NCBI RefSeq assembly: GCF_900119495.1
Contig: NZ_LT632435.1
Location: 6,446 to 70,445 of the forward strand
Length of the DNA: 64,000 bases
Direction: 5' to 3'
DNA from: Arcanobacterium urinimassiliense
Lineage (GTDB): Bacteria; Actinomycetota; Actinomycetes; Actinomycetales; Actinomycetaceae
In this document: positions 26,370-34,783 of the stretch, in pieces
Layout of the letters: the number at the start of each line of letters is the position of its first letter
How positions within the stretch are numbered: the stretch's first letter is position 1
Notes under the pieces: model-generated
What the model was told of the DNA's origin: nothing
What the model saw: only the letters and a program-made list of their open reading frames with translations
The model's database searches: none
Position numbers and translations under genes: made by a program

Positions 26370-28088
26370 CTAGGAGTGACGCGCGGGTACGGCACGACGC
26401 TTAAAGACTACAATTACTCCGGCAGCAGCGAGGAGAAAAGCAGATACTCCCAACAGAAAAGTGGGCAGCCCGCTCTGCGGCAATCCCCGCAGTTCCGGAG
26501 GTAAAGCCGAAGGGTCAATAATTTTTCCAGCTGCCTGCAATTGCGCAATCTGTTCGGCACTGAGCTGGCAAGCTTCTCCGCTAGCTGTACGCCCGACGAT
26601 TACTTTCTGCGGGCCAGCCGGCGAGCCAGTAAACCAAACTTTTCCTACTTTTCCAAAATTAGCTGATTCAAAAACTGCCATTCTTCCCGGGCCGCTAAAA
26701 GAAGTAATTTGCCAATTTACCGCTCCTTGGGTGCCGCCGTGCAGACTCGGATGCTGAGTATTAGCTCCCACCCACGGCACTCCTGCCTGTTGAGTAGAGG
26801 CAATCATCCAAATCGGACTTCCCGCCGCCGCCACAAATTCCATACCGGCCGGAGCAGTCGTGCGCGCATTTCCGGAAATTCCAAACACTAGCTCTTGGGG
26901 AGATTTCCAAGCGGCAGGCTGCGAACGGTCATCTTTAATAGCCATCTGCAAGCGTGAACCTTGTACGAGGGTGCCAACATCAAAATGCCCGGAATTGGCG
27001 TTGCCCGCTCCGCCTACCTGAAATACGAGCGTACCCGTAGTGCGAAGAATACCGCCGCTCCGCGCCCGCGCACTTTGCGTAATTCCTACTCGATAGGTGC
27101 CCGGAGCAGTAAATACCCAGTTCGGGTGGACGTGAGTATTGGCGGCGATAGTGTGCGAACCGCCAAAGCCACTATTTTTCTGCTTCGTAACTTCTACCGG
27201 CCGGCAAGCAGGAGCCGCTGGCTGCACAGAGTTATTAGCTGCCGGCGCGGGCGCGGAAGCAGCAGGAGTATTAGATAAACTCGGCCGCTTAGCACTCACT
27301 GCCGATTTCCCGATTTCCCACTGGAATTCAGCAGGGGCAGAAATCAGTTTTTGCCCATTCTTTTCCATCTCCACAACAGCGCGAATCTGATAGGTACCTG
27401 GGCGGGTAAAGAGCCAATTAGGAGTGGCAGCAGAAGTGCGATTAGTAGTGGAAGTGCGATCGGTAATTTTTGCACCTGCTTTCAGCTGATATCCACTATC
27501 TAGGAAATTCTGCGCCGTGCCGCCCTTATTATCTGCACCCCAGAGATATATCTCCCCGGGGCCACTCACTTCTGAAAATAACAAGGTAACGGCAGTAGCT
27601 TTTCCTTGCTCAGAGGCAGGGGTGGAGTTAGCGGCACTGGCAGTTTGATCCGCACTAGTAGCCGCAGCCGAGCTAGCGGCACTAGCAGCGAGCGCAGAAA
27701 AATCCCAACCAATTTGCAGCGGATTTTCGGCGCTTAGTTGGCTGCCCACGAAGTAGCCACGTTCCGGTACGCCCGCCGGTAGCGAAACTACTTTGCCGGC
27801 CGCACCAGCCGCACCAGCTACACTATCCGCCGCCGATAGCGAACGCAGTGCCGATTCTTTTATCGCTAGACTTATTTGCGCTGGATTGTAGTAATAAAAT
27901 TTATCTCCCTGCTGTTCCCGGCTAAGCAGAGAAATACTACTGCCATTCGGCACGGGATAGAATATATCGATTTTTCCGCTGTGCAGCGCCGTGCGCGCCG
28001 CAGATTCTCCCCACGCAACGGGCAAACTCAGCCCCCCGAGCAAGAGGGCAGCAAATACGAATACGAATAACTTCCGGGAAAACGACAT
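26370..28088 (-). CDS. Transporter-associated surface protein, LPQSG-anchored?
   Basis: 572 residues, first gene of the zinc operon. Signal peptide (about 1-28), then two anchor-M-like repeats (about 55-255, about 310-485) with PNWLFTRPGTYQIRAV, HVHPNWVFTAPGTYRVGI and VPWVGANTQHPSL, separated by an Ala/Pro/Ser linker. The C-terminus has LPQSG, a hydrophobic helix and KRRAVPARHS, the layout of a sortase signal with Ser in place of Thr. His-rich HTHVHPNW-type motifs suggest metal capture. Matches the TIGR03773-type protein known beside this kind of transporter. Confidence 0.82.
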   Translation of the reverse strand: MSFSRKLFVFVFAALLLGGLSLPVAWGESAARTALHSGKIDIFYPVPNGSSISLLSREQQGDKFYYYNPAQISLAIKESALRSLSAADSVAGAAGAAGKVVSLPAGVPERGYFVGSQLSAENPLQIGWDFSALAASAASSAAATSADQTASAANSTPASEQGKATAVTLLFSEVSGPGEIYLWGADNKGGTAQNFLDSGYQLKAGAKITDRTSTTNRTSAATPNWLFTRPGTYQIRAVVEMEKNGQKLISAPAEFQWEIGKSAVSAKRPSLSNTPAASAPAPAANNSVQPAAPACRPVEVTKQKNSGFGGSHTIAANTHVHPNWVFTAPGTYRVGITQSARARSGGILRTTGTLVFQVGGAGNANSGHFDVGTLVQGSRLQMAIKDDRSQPAAWKSPQELVFGISGNARTTAPAGMEFVAAAGSPIWMIASTQQAGVPWVGANTQHPSLHGGTQGAVNWQITSFSGPGRMAVFESANFGKVGKVWFTGSPAGPQKVIVGRTASGEACQLSAEQIAQLQAAGKIIDPSALPPELRGLPQSGLPTFLLGVSAFLLAAAGVIVVFKRRAVPARHS

Positions 28089-28093
28089 AGCTT

Positions 28094-28115
28094 AATAATA
28101 ACTATTCTCATTATT
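28094..28115 (-). promoter_or_regulatory. Predicted Zur-like operator, zinc operon
   Basis: Reverse strand has TGAGAATAGTTATTA inside a longer AT-rich inverted repeat (AATAAT arms). It resembles the actinobacterial Zur pattern TGAnAATnnTTnTCA at all but one position. It lies only a few nt upstream of the first gene of the operon. Inference from consensus. Confidence 0.5.
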
Positions 28116-28206
28116 GGCAGCAATGCCTAAATGCGTAAGATGAGCCACGCTTCAGCGCATACTTTCGCAAAAAACTCGGCATTTTCGCAAAAACTTTCCC
28201 CCTGCG

Positions 28207-28279
28207 TGCCCCCGGGCAGAATCGAACTGCCGGCACCCGCTTTAGGAGAGCGGTGCTCTATCCACTGAGCTACGAGGGC
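28207..28279 (-). tRNA. tRNA-Arg (CCT)
   Basis: Reverse strand GCCCTCG...CGGGGGCA: acceptor stem GCCCTCG/CGGGGGC (one G-U), D-arm TAGCTCAGTGGATAGAGCA, anticodon stem CCGCT/AGCGG around loop CTCCTAA giving CCT (arginine), T-arm GCAGTTCGATTCTGC. 73 nt. The 182 nt downstream of it (28280-28461) hold only AT-rich micro-repeats. Confidence 0.93.
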
Positions 28280-28461
28280 GCAAGTAATACTCTATCCGAA
28301 GCAGCAGCACGGGAAAAACTCAGAAACACAGCGAGAGTAATGCCGCGCGTATTTATCTAACTAGCTAGCGCGTATTTATCTAGCTATCTATATATCCGCT
28401 ATCGCACTGTTGTATCGCACTGCGGTTTCGCTCTATTATTTCGCCCTGTTGTTTCTCGCTA

Positions 28462-29442
28462 TTATTTTTCTTCTCGAAGCCGGCGCGGATCCGGGCCCAC
28501 ATCGTCTCCCGCTTTAATACGCCGCGGCACCACCATTACCGGGCACTCAGCATATCCGAGCAAAGATTGCGAGGTGGAGCCCAACAATAATCCGCGAAAA
28601 CCACCTCGCCCGCGCGTACCTACAATCACTAAATCTGCTTCACGCGAAAACTCTGCCAATCTACCTACGGGATTACCTTGCCCGACGGTGATTGACGAAT
28701 CGATATCTCGCCCTTCATCTACTTCCCGCAGCTGGCGCTCGATTACTTCGCGTACGTCGTCAAAAATATCGTTGGTGAGGGCGAACTGCGGCACCCAACT
28801 CACCGGATCGACGTTCACCGTATCAAAAATATTTAGGTGCGCATCCCAACGATCTGCTTCCCAAACTCCGCGCTGTAAGGCAATTTTCGCCGCCTCGGAC
28901 CCATCTACCCCTACCACAATTTTTTTAATCGGCAGGCAGCGCTGCACACTTTCCGGAGGCACCACCACCGTAGGGCAATAAGCATAGGCAGGTACAGCCG
29001 TAGAAACTGTGCGCAAAATCCGATCAGCGATCCGGCCACTTTTCAGCCCGTGCCCACCTAAAACGATTAACGCCACTTCTTTCGACATCTCCACCAGAAC
29101 TTCTGAAGGGTCGCCGTCAATAAGCTGCGAAGTTACTTTTACACCTTGCCCGCTTACTTCAGCCACCAATCGCTGCATATTGGCTTCCGCCGCCTCATAA
29201 AGTAGCTTTCCCTCTTCGCGCACCGCCTCCGGCACTATCGGAGTAATTTCTAAACCCAAACTCGGAGCACTGCCCATCTCTCCGGGATTATTATTGCGGG
29301 AAGTAAAATACGGGAGCTGATAGACGCAAATTAAGCGTAGCTCCGCCTCCCGCCGTTTGGCCTGCTCAAACCCCCAACGCAGCGCAGCATGAGCAGCTGG
29401 GGAGCCATCTACTGCCACTATGATTACATTTTCGTGTGCCAT
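28462..29442 (-). CDS. Tandem universal stress protein (UspA x2)
   Basis: 326 residues, two Usp domains (about 5-152 and 165-310). Each begins with the VVAVDGSPAA / VVGVDGSEAA strand and ends in the ATP-binding motif: GGHGLKSGRIADR (variant) in the first, GTRGRGGFRGLLLGSTS (canonical G-2x-G-9x-G-S/T) in the second. Only the second half looks fully nucleotide-binding. Stand-alone gene; Actinobacteria often induce such proteins in hypoxia or stationary phase. Confidence 0.9.
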   Translation of the reverse strand: MAHENVIIVAVDGSPAAHAALRWGFEQAKRREAELRLICVYQLPYFTSRNNNPGEMGSAPSLGLEITPIVPEAVREEGKLLYEAAEANMQRLVAEVSGQGVKVTSQLIDGDPSEVLVEMSKEVALIVLGGHGLKSGRIADRILRTVSTAVPAYAYCPTVVVPPESVQRCLPIKKIVVGVDGSEAAKIALQRGVWEADRWDAHLNIFDTVNVDPVSWVPQFALTNDIFDDVREVIERQLREVDEGRDIDSSITVGQGNPVGRLAEFSREADLVIVGTRGRGGFRGLLLGSTSQSLLGYAECPVMVVPRRIKAGDDVGPDPRRLREEK

Positions 29443-29571
29443 GATATTTCCTCCCTCTTTTCTCTATTCTCTCATTTTCCCCACCTAAAACAAAGGATTT
29501 TTATGACGTAGCTCTCATTCCCCGTTTAGAAAAGAAGCGAAGTAGAATAAGAGCCGAAGCGAGGAGAAGAT

Positions 29572-31098
29572 ATGCCAGTAAAGCACCCGTTAAAATTTTA
29601 TGCACACGCCATGCAAGAAAAAGCTTTGCTTTCTAAACCGGTAGCGCTGGCCGGACTTCCCGAAATAGAGATAGAGAATCTCACCTATGATTCTCGGAAA
29701 GTCACTCCTCACACCCTCTTTATCTGCAAAGGACGCAATTTTCGCCCCGCATATCTGCAAGAGGCAAAAAAATCCGGCGCGGTGGCCTACGTATCGGAAG
29801 TGCCTTATCCGGAAGTAGATTTGCCGGCCCTACTCACCAGCGATATTCGCGCCGCCACTATTCTCCTCGGGCAGACCTACTACGCGCACGTAGATAGGCA
29901 TTTCACCACGGTGGGGATTACCGGCACGAAAGGGAAAAGCACCACGGCCTATTATTTGCGCGCAATCTGTGATGCCTGGCAGCGTGCCCAAAACCGCCCA
30001 CCCGTAGCTTTTATTTCTTCTATTAGCACTTTCGACGGCACAAAAGAAGAGAAATCGCATCTAACTACCCCTGAACCTCTCGATCTTTACGCACATTTTC
30101 AAAATGCCTATGACGCCGGCATCGAAAACCTGATAATGGAGGTATCCTCGCAGGCCTTAAAGTATGGGCGCGTAGAGGGGATAGAATTTGCCATCGGGTG
30201 CTTTCTAAATATCGGAATGGATCATATTAGCGAAATTGAGCATCCGAATTTTGCTGATTACTTCGCTTCGAAACTAAAAATTTTCCAGTCTTGCCGCACA
30301 GCCTGCGTAAATTCCCATTCAGAGCATTTGGCAGAAATCCTCGCCGCCGCGCAGAAAGCGGGAATTACTCCGCGTACTTTTGGCTACCAAAACGATGACG
30401 ATGTGCAAATAAGCGAAGTGAACCCCACGGAAGAGGGCTCTCGTTTCCACATTTCCGGTAGCTTCTATAACGGCGATTTCACCCTTGCTATGCCTGGAGT
30501 CTTTAATGTAGAGAATGCGGCTGCTGCCATTACGATGGCGGGGATGCTGGGAATACCGGAAGAATACGTGCGGCGTGGCCTAGAATCTGCACACGTAACC
30601 GGAAGGATGCGAATCTACAAAAGCGCCGATAAAAACGTGGTTGTGCTGGTGGATTATGCACATAACCGCATGAGTTTTGAAGCGGTATTCGCCTGTGCAC
30701 ACGCCGAGTATCCCGAGTACGCGCCGGTAGCTGTATTTGGTTCTGCAGGCGGAAAAGCCTATTCGCGGCGCAAAGATTTAGGAGAAACGGCCGGAGAGCA
30801 CGCTTCTTATGTGATACTCACTGAAGATGACCCCTATACCGAACCCGTGATCGATATTTGCCAAGAAATTGCGCAATACGTGCAGTGCCCCCACGAAATA
30901 GTGGAAGATCGCCAGCTAGCAATAAAGAAAGCAATTCTCGGTGAATATGGCTGCGAAAGGGTGCCGGCACGGCGGATCGTACTGCTCCTAGGAAAGGGAG
31001 AAGATACCGAAATGAAGCGGCAAAACGGTTGGGAAAAAGCACCTTCGGATGCCGAATTGGCACAAAAATATCTAGCTGCTCTGCCGGATTGTATTTAA
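29572..31098 (+). CDS. MurE-like UDP-MurNAc-tripeptide ligase, non-DAP type
   Basis: 508 residues. Three Mur ligase domains: N-terminal uridine-binding (about 1-100, with LTYDSRKVTPHTLFICKG), central ATP-binding with P-loop TGTKGKSTTAYY (about 114-125) and EVSSQALKYGRVEGI, and C-terminal VDYAHNRMSFEAV ... AVFGSAGGKAYSRRKDLGE. MurE enzymes that add diaminopimelate carry DNPR in the last domain; here the equivalent reads EDDPYTEP, so the third residue is more likely L-lysine or ornithine, as in Actinomycetaceae. ATG follows GAGGAG. It is isolated from other mur genes. Confidence 0.85.
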   Translation: MPVKHPLKFYAHAMQEKALLSKPVALAGLPEIEIENLTYDSRKVTPHTLFICKGRNFRPAYLQEAKKSGAVAYVSEVPYPEVDLPALLTSDIRAATILLGQTYYAHVDRHFTTVGITGTKGKSTTAYYLRAICDAWQRAQNRPPVAFISSISTFDGTKEEKSHLTTPEPLDLYAHFQNAYDAGIENLIMEVSSQALKYGRVEGIEFAIGCFLNIGMDHISEIEHPNFADYFASKLKIFQSCRTACVNSHSEHLAEILAAAQKAGITPRTFGYQNDDDVQISEVNPTEEGSRFHISGSFYNGDFTLAMPGVFNVENAAAAITMAGMLGIPEEYVRRGLESAHVTGRMRIYKSADKNVVVLVDYAHNRMSFEAVFACAHAEYPEYAPVAVFGSAGGKAYSRRKDLGETAGEHASYVILTEDDPYTEPVIDICQEIAQYVQCPHEIVEDRQLAIKKAILGEYGCERVPARRIVLLLGKGEDTEMKRQNGWEKAPSDAELAQKYLAALPDCI

Positions 31099-31293
31099 CC
31101 GCGCTCTTGCACAGTATCTAATCGCGGGACAGTATCTAATCACAGGACTGAATATTATCTAGCCGCGCTATTAATTAACTTTTAGTCGCAGTTGCGGAAC
31201 TATCAGCCTATTTTATGAAATGGTAGAAACTACCAGCTTTATAACCGAAGTGTAAAACTACCAGCGTATTTTTAGCCGAATATTAGTTTATTT

Positions 31294-32004
31294 TTAACCG
31301 AAGCGGTAGAAAGAGGGGTTGCCGTAAAGTGGCCCTGCGTAGGTGCCACTAGACGGAGTCCGAGCTGCGATGTGCTGCCCATTTCCGAGATAGATTCCCA
31401 CGTGCCCTGGCCAGTACACTAAATCACCGGGCTGAGCAGCAGAGGCGGGAATACGCTGCCCCCGAGCTGCCTGCATTTCCGTCTGATGCGGAAGATTAAT
31501 GCCGAATTGTGCATATATGTACTGCGTAAAGCCGGAGCAATCCCAGCCAGCCGGCGTCGTCCCACCATATACGTAGCGAGCGCCGCTAAACTGCAAAGCG
31601 TACTCAGCGATTCCCGAGGTAGCAGCCGGCGGAATATTCGAAAAGTCGAAAGAGCTATTCCCGGCAGCTTCCGTATCCGCTACGTTAGAAGTAGCTGTAG
31701 GAGTAGGAGCAGCCTGCGCTTCTAAATCAATATGCGCAAATCCCCAGCCGGATCCATCATTGGAAAGATCGGAAGTCTGTACTTCGACAGCCGGAATCTC
31801 GTAATCCTTTTCTGCACTGCCAAGCGCTACCGTAGCGGCAGCTCTTTCTGGTGCAACTGCCGCAGCCTCATCAGCCGGAGCAGCGAAAGCAGCGGGAGCG
31901 CCTATGCCGAGCAGAGTGCCAGCTACAGAAGCAGTGGCAAATCCTTGCGCACCACGTTTCCACAGCATATTCGGCGAATCTGCCTTTAAGTGCCGTCCTG
32001 CCAT
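31294..32004 (-). CDS. Secreted NlpC/P60 endopeptidase
   Basis: 236 residues. Long signal region (about 1-42, cleavable after AFA/AA), an Ala/Pro/Thr-rich linker (about 80-130), then an NlpC/P60 domain. Catalytic Cys156 in AGWDCSGFTQYIY, His201 in WPGHVGIYLG, third residue His211 in GQHIAARTP. Cleaves peptidoglycan stem-peptide bonds, typically D-Glu to the diamino acid; cell-surface growth or separation. ATG follows GGAGG. The 407-nt upstream region (32005-32411) holds its promoter; I find no riboswitch there. Confidence 0.9.
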   Translation of the reverse strand: MAGRHLKADSPNMLWKRGAQGFATASVAGTLLGIGAPAAFAAPADEAAAVAPERAAATVALGSAEKDYEIPAVEVQTSDLSNDGSGWGFAHIDLEAQAAPTPTATSNVADTEAAGNSSFDFSNIPPAATSGIAEYALQFSGARYVYGGTTPAGWDCSGFTQYIYAQFGINLPHQTEMQAARGQRIPASAAQPGDLVYWPGHVGIYLGNGQHIAARTPSSGTYAGPLYGNPSFYRFG

Positions 32005-32411
32005 TGAGTTCCTCCACAGTTAAATCGAAGTGTAGCTAATGCTGCTACTATTTCTATCCTCGTTAATCATAACGGGAAGAAACGGAAATGTCACAAATTT
32101 GTAACAGTGTAATGAATCACCGTTCCATAACGTAAATGTTATAAAAAACTTTCCTGTGTGTCTACAATAACGGCATAATGCCACGTAGAGACGTATAAAT
32201 AAAATAACTTTTTGATAACGATTCCGCTTTTATACGCAAAAAATTACCGAAAAGTGGGAAATACTCACTCGAAAAATATCTCCGTTTTCCGAAAAATTGT
32301 AGCGCAGATTACATTATTTGCCGCTCTTTATAACTTTTATGCCTACTTATTAAACGCGGCACGTAGCTATTTAACGCGTATTTATTCGGCGCATATATAT
32401 TCAGTACGCAC

Positions 32412-33152
32412 TTATTCGGCACGCACTAAAATTCCCTGCGCAGTCTGCTCCGCTAGAGCAAACACTCCCGTCGGCACCTTTACATACACTTGGTAATCTT
32501 GCTTCCCCAGTACCTGCATCTTAGTTCCCGGCAATACCTGCAGCTCTTCTAGTACCCGCACTTCGCCTTCTTCCGCCTGTAGCGTTTCCACAAACTGCAT
32601 GATTTGGCATTTTTTACCAAAGTCGGCGCCGGCTGCCAGGTCTTCTAAATCGACGCCGTCTGGAATAGCCACTGCATTGGCGAAATTGCTCAACGATTCC
32701 ATACCCGGCACCCGCGCACAATCTTGCTGCGGGAATAGGCAATCATCACTAGGAATTGGATTCCCAAAAGGATCTTTCTCTGGCTTACCTAGCACCTCAA
32801 ACATTTTTTCCGCCACTTCGTCGGAAAGCACATGCTCCCAACGGCACGCCTCCGCATGAATATCCGAAAGCGGAATATGAATTAAATCGTAGAGCACTCG
32901 CTCCGCTATCCGGTGCCGGCGCATTACGTGCGCAGCCCGCTTTCTACCTTCACTGGTAAAGACGATGTGCCGATTTTCCGCCACACGTAGTAAACCGTCT
33001 CGCTCCATACGCGCTACCGTCTCCGAAACGGTAGGGCCAGACTGCTCTAAGCGCTCCACAATGCGCGCCCGCAGAGCCGGTATATCTTCTTCTTCCAGCT
33101 CATACACAGTCTTCAGATACATCTCCGCGGTATCCACTAAGTTACTGCTCAT
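32412..33152 (-). CDS. DtxR/IdeR-family iron-dependent repressor
   Basis: 246 residues. Winged helix (about 5-75, SGPTVSETVARMERDGLLRV as recognition helix), dimerisation/metal domain (about 76-140), SH3-like third domain (about 160-240). The metal ligands of DtxR are all present at nearly identical positions: M11, H80 and E84 (RHRIAERVL), H99, C103, E106 and H107 (IHAEACRWEH). The Cys-Glu-His set is that of the iron-sensing DtxR/IdeR rather than the MntR branch. Probable regulator of the four iron boxes found here (3517, 12237, 41032, 60736). Confidence 0.92.
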   Translation of the reverse strand: MSSNLVDTAEMYLKTVYELEEEDIPALRARIVERLEQSGPTVSETVARMERDGLLRVAENRHIVFTSEGRKRAAHVMRRHRIAERVLYDLIHIPLSDIHAEACRWEHVLSDEVAEKMFEVLGKPEKDPFGNPIPSDDCLFPQQDCARVPGMESLSNFANAVAIPDGVDLEDLAAGADFGKKCQIMQFVETLQAEEGEVRVLEELQVLPGTKMQVLGKQDYQVYVKVPTGVFALAEQTAQGILVRAE

Positions 33153-33359
33153 CGCCCTCTCCCCTTATTTATAGTTTTCCTCACTATTTACTATCTTAGC
33201 GGTTAGCCGAGCCACATTCCGTTTTTCCCTAAAATACCGATTTTCAAAGCCTCTCGCGCCTTATTATCTCCAATTTTTCTCTCCCACACTGCGTCTACCT
33301 TAAAACACTTAGCGCTAGGTTAAATAAATAAATCTAGTAAAAAATGTAAAGATAGGAGT

Positions 33360-34496
33360 ATGGACAATTTTTTAGAAAAAATTCTTCCGCGCGACGGCCG
33401 CTTCGGATCAGGACCTTCAAAGATACGCCCCGAACAGATGCAAGCTATAGCTGCCGCGCCTTTCGGCACTTCCCACCGTAAACCACCCGTAAAAGGACTT
33501 GTGGAAGATATTCGCTCTGGACTCACCGATTTATTTCAACTCCCCGCTGGCTATGAAGTACTTATTGGCAACGGTGGAGCGAGCGCCCTCTGGGATGCAG
33601 TAGCTTTCAACCTCGTAGAGAAGCGTGCTCAGTACGCCGTAATGGGAGAATTTTCTGGAAAAGCTGCCCATGCTGCACAAAACGCCCCGTGGCTAGAAAC
33701 GCCAGAAGTGCGCACCACCGCACCCGGCACACTTATCACCAATGAAGCTACCGCCGGTATCGATACCTATCTCTATGCCCACAATGAAACCTCTACCGGC
33801 GTTTACAGCCCGCTGCGCCGCTACGGAGATTCTGCTGCTGGTGCTGGTACTACTGGTGGCGGCGATGCACCACTTACCATTGTGGACGGCACTTCAATTG
33901 GCGGCGGATATGTATTCCCGGCTTCCGAAGTGGATTTTTACTACTTTTCCACCCAAAAATGCTTCGGAGCAGAAGGCGGATTGTGGGTAGCTTTTGCCTC
34001 TCCTGCCGCGGTAGCGCGAATTGAAAAAATTGCCAAAGAACGCTGGATTCCCGATTTCCTTAATTTACAGATTGCGCTGGAGAATTCAAGAAAAAATCAG
34101 ACCTACAACACCCCCGCTATTGGCACCCTCACCCTTCTGAGCTCCCAAATAAAGTGGATGCTAGAAATAGGTGGTATGGAAGCGACAGCGGCGCGGAGCC
34201 GAGCTAATTCCCAAGCGGTGTACGAATGGGCAGAACAGCATCCGCTGGCGACGCCGTTTGTAAAAGACCCTGCTTATCGCTCTCCAGTAGTAACTACCGT
34301 GGATTTTGTAGAGGAAGTGGATACCAAAGGTATTCTGCAGCGCCTCCGGGAAAACGGCGTATTAGATATCGATTCCTATCGCTCATTAGGGCGGAATCAA
34401 TTCAGAATTGGCGCTTTCCCAGCCATCGACACTGAAGATATCGTTAAACTGCTCCAATGTATTGACGCCTGTCTGCCGCTCTACACCAAGGCCTGA
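33360..34496 (+). CDS. serC: Phosphoserine aminotransferase
   Basis: 378 residues, actinobacterial type II SerC. Starts LLPRDGRFGSGPSK-like sequence, PLP-binding region VLIGNGGASALWDA, and the PLP lysine in YYFSTQKCFGAEGG near residue 200; C-terminus NQFRIGAFPAIDTEDI. Converts 3-phosphohydroxypyruvate and glutamate to phosphoserine for serine and vitamin B6 synthesis. GGAG lies only 1 nt before ATG 33360, an unusually close spacing, but the N-terminus matches the family and no other start fits better. Confidence 0.92.
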   Translation: MDNFLEKILPRDGRFGSGPSKIRPEQMQAIAAAPFGTSHRKPPVKGLVEDIRSGLTDLFQLPAGYEVLIGNGGASALWDAVAFNLVEKRAQYAVMGEFSGKAAHAAQNAPWLETPEVRTTAPGTLITNEATAGIDTYLYAHNETSTGVYSPLRRYGDSAAGAGTTGGGDAPLTIVDGTSIGGGYVFPASEVDFYYFSTQKCFGAEGGLWVAFASPAAVARIEKIAKERWIPDFLNLQIALENSRKNQTYNTPAIGTLTLLSSQIKWMLEIGGMEATAARSRANSQAVYEWAEQHPLATPFVKDPAYRSPVVTTVDFVEEVDTKGILQRLRENGVLDIDSYRSLGRNQFRIGAFPAIDTEDIVKLLQCIDACLPLYTKA

Positions 34497-34570
34497 AGTG
34501 CAGCGAAAGAGCCAATAAAAACAGCTGATTGGCATATTCTTCGAAAAAGACGTAAACTCTTTATCGATTC

Positions 34571-34644
34571 GCGGGTGTAGTTCATCGGTAGAATGGCAGC
34601 TTCCCAAGCTGCAGAGGCGGGTTCGATTCCCGTCACCCGCTCCA
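34571..34644 (+). tRNA. tRNA-Gly (CCC), integration target
   Basis: GCGGGTG...CACCCGCTCCA: 7-bp acceptor stem, anticodon stem GCAGC/GCTGC around loop TTCCCAA giving CCC (glycine), T-arm CGGGTTCGATTCCCG, CCA encoded. Its last 24 nt start the 81-bp direct repeat that recurs at 49951, so it is the likely att target of the island and remains intact. Confidence 0.95.
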
Positions 34645-34701
34645 CTTAGACGTCGGATTTGATAAGTACCCTTTTGCGTTAGCGAGTATCGCTTAGGGGG
34701 G
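34621..34701 (+). repeat. Direct repeat 1 (attL-like), 3' end of tRNA-Gly
   Basis: 81 bp starting in the T-arm of tRNA-Gly. Identical to 49951-50031 except for a short stretch at 34649-34653. Together they bound a 15.3-kb segment of foreign-looking genes. Downstream (34661-34684) also matches 53266-53289. Confidence 0.85.
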
Positions 34702-34783
34702 TCAAAGCGTTAGCGAGTGTATAGCGCGTTTGCCCTGACCTGCGGAAACGCTTTCCTCTCTTTTGGTTGAGCGGGCGTCTGCG

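Noticed and set aside
32005-32411. Possible c-di-AMP (ydaO-type) riboswitch before the NlpC/P60 gene
   Set aside because: Such riboswitches often precede this family in Actinobacteria, but the conserved GG/CCG-containing core is not seen in this AT-rich leader.
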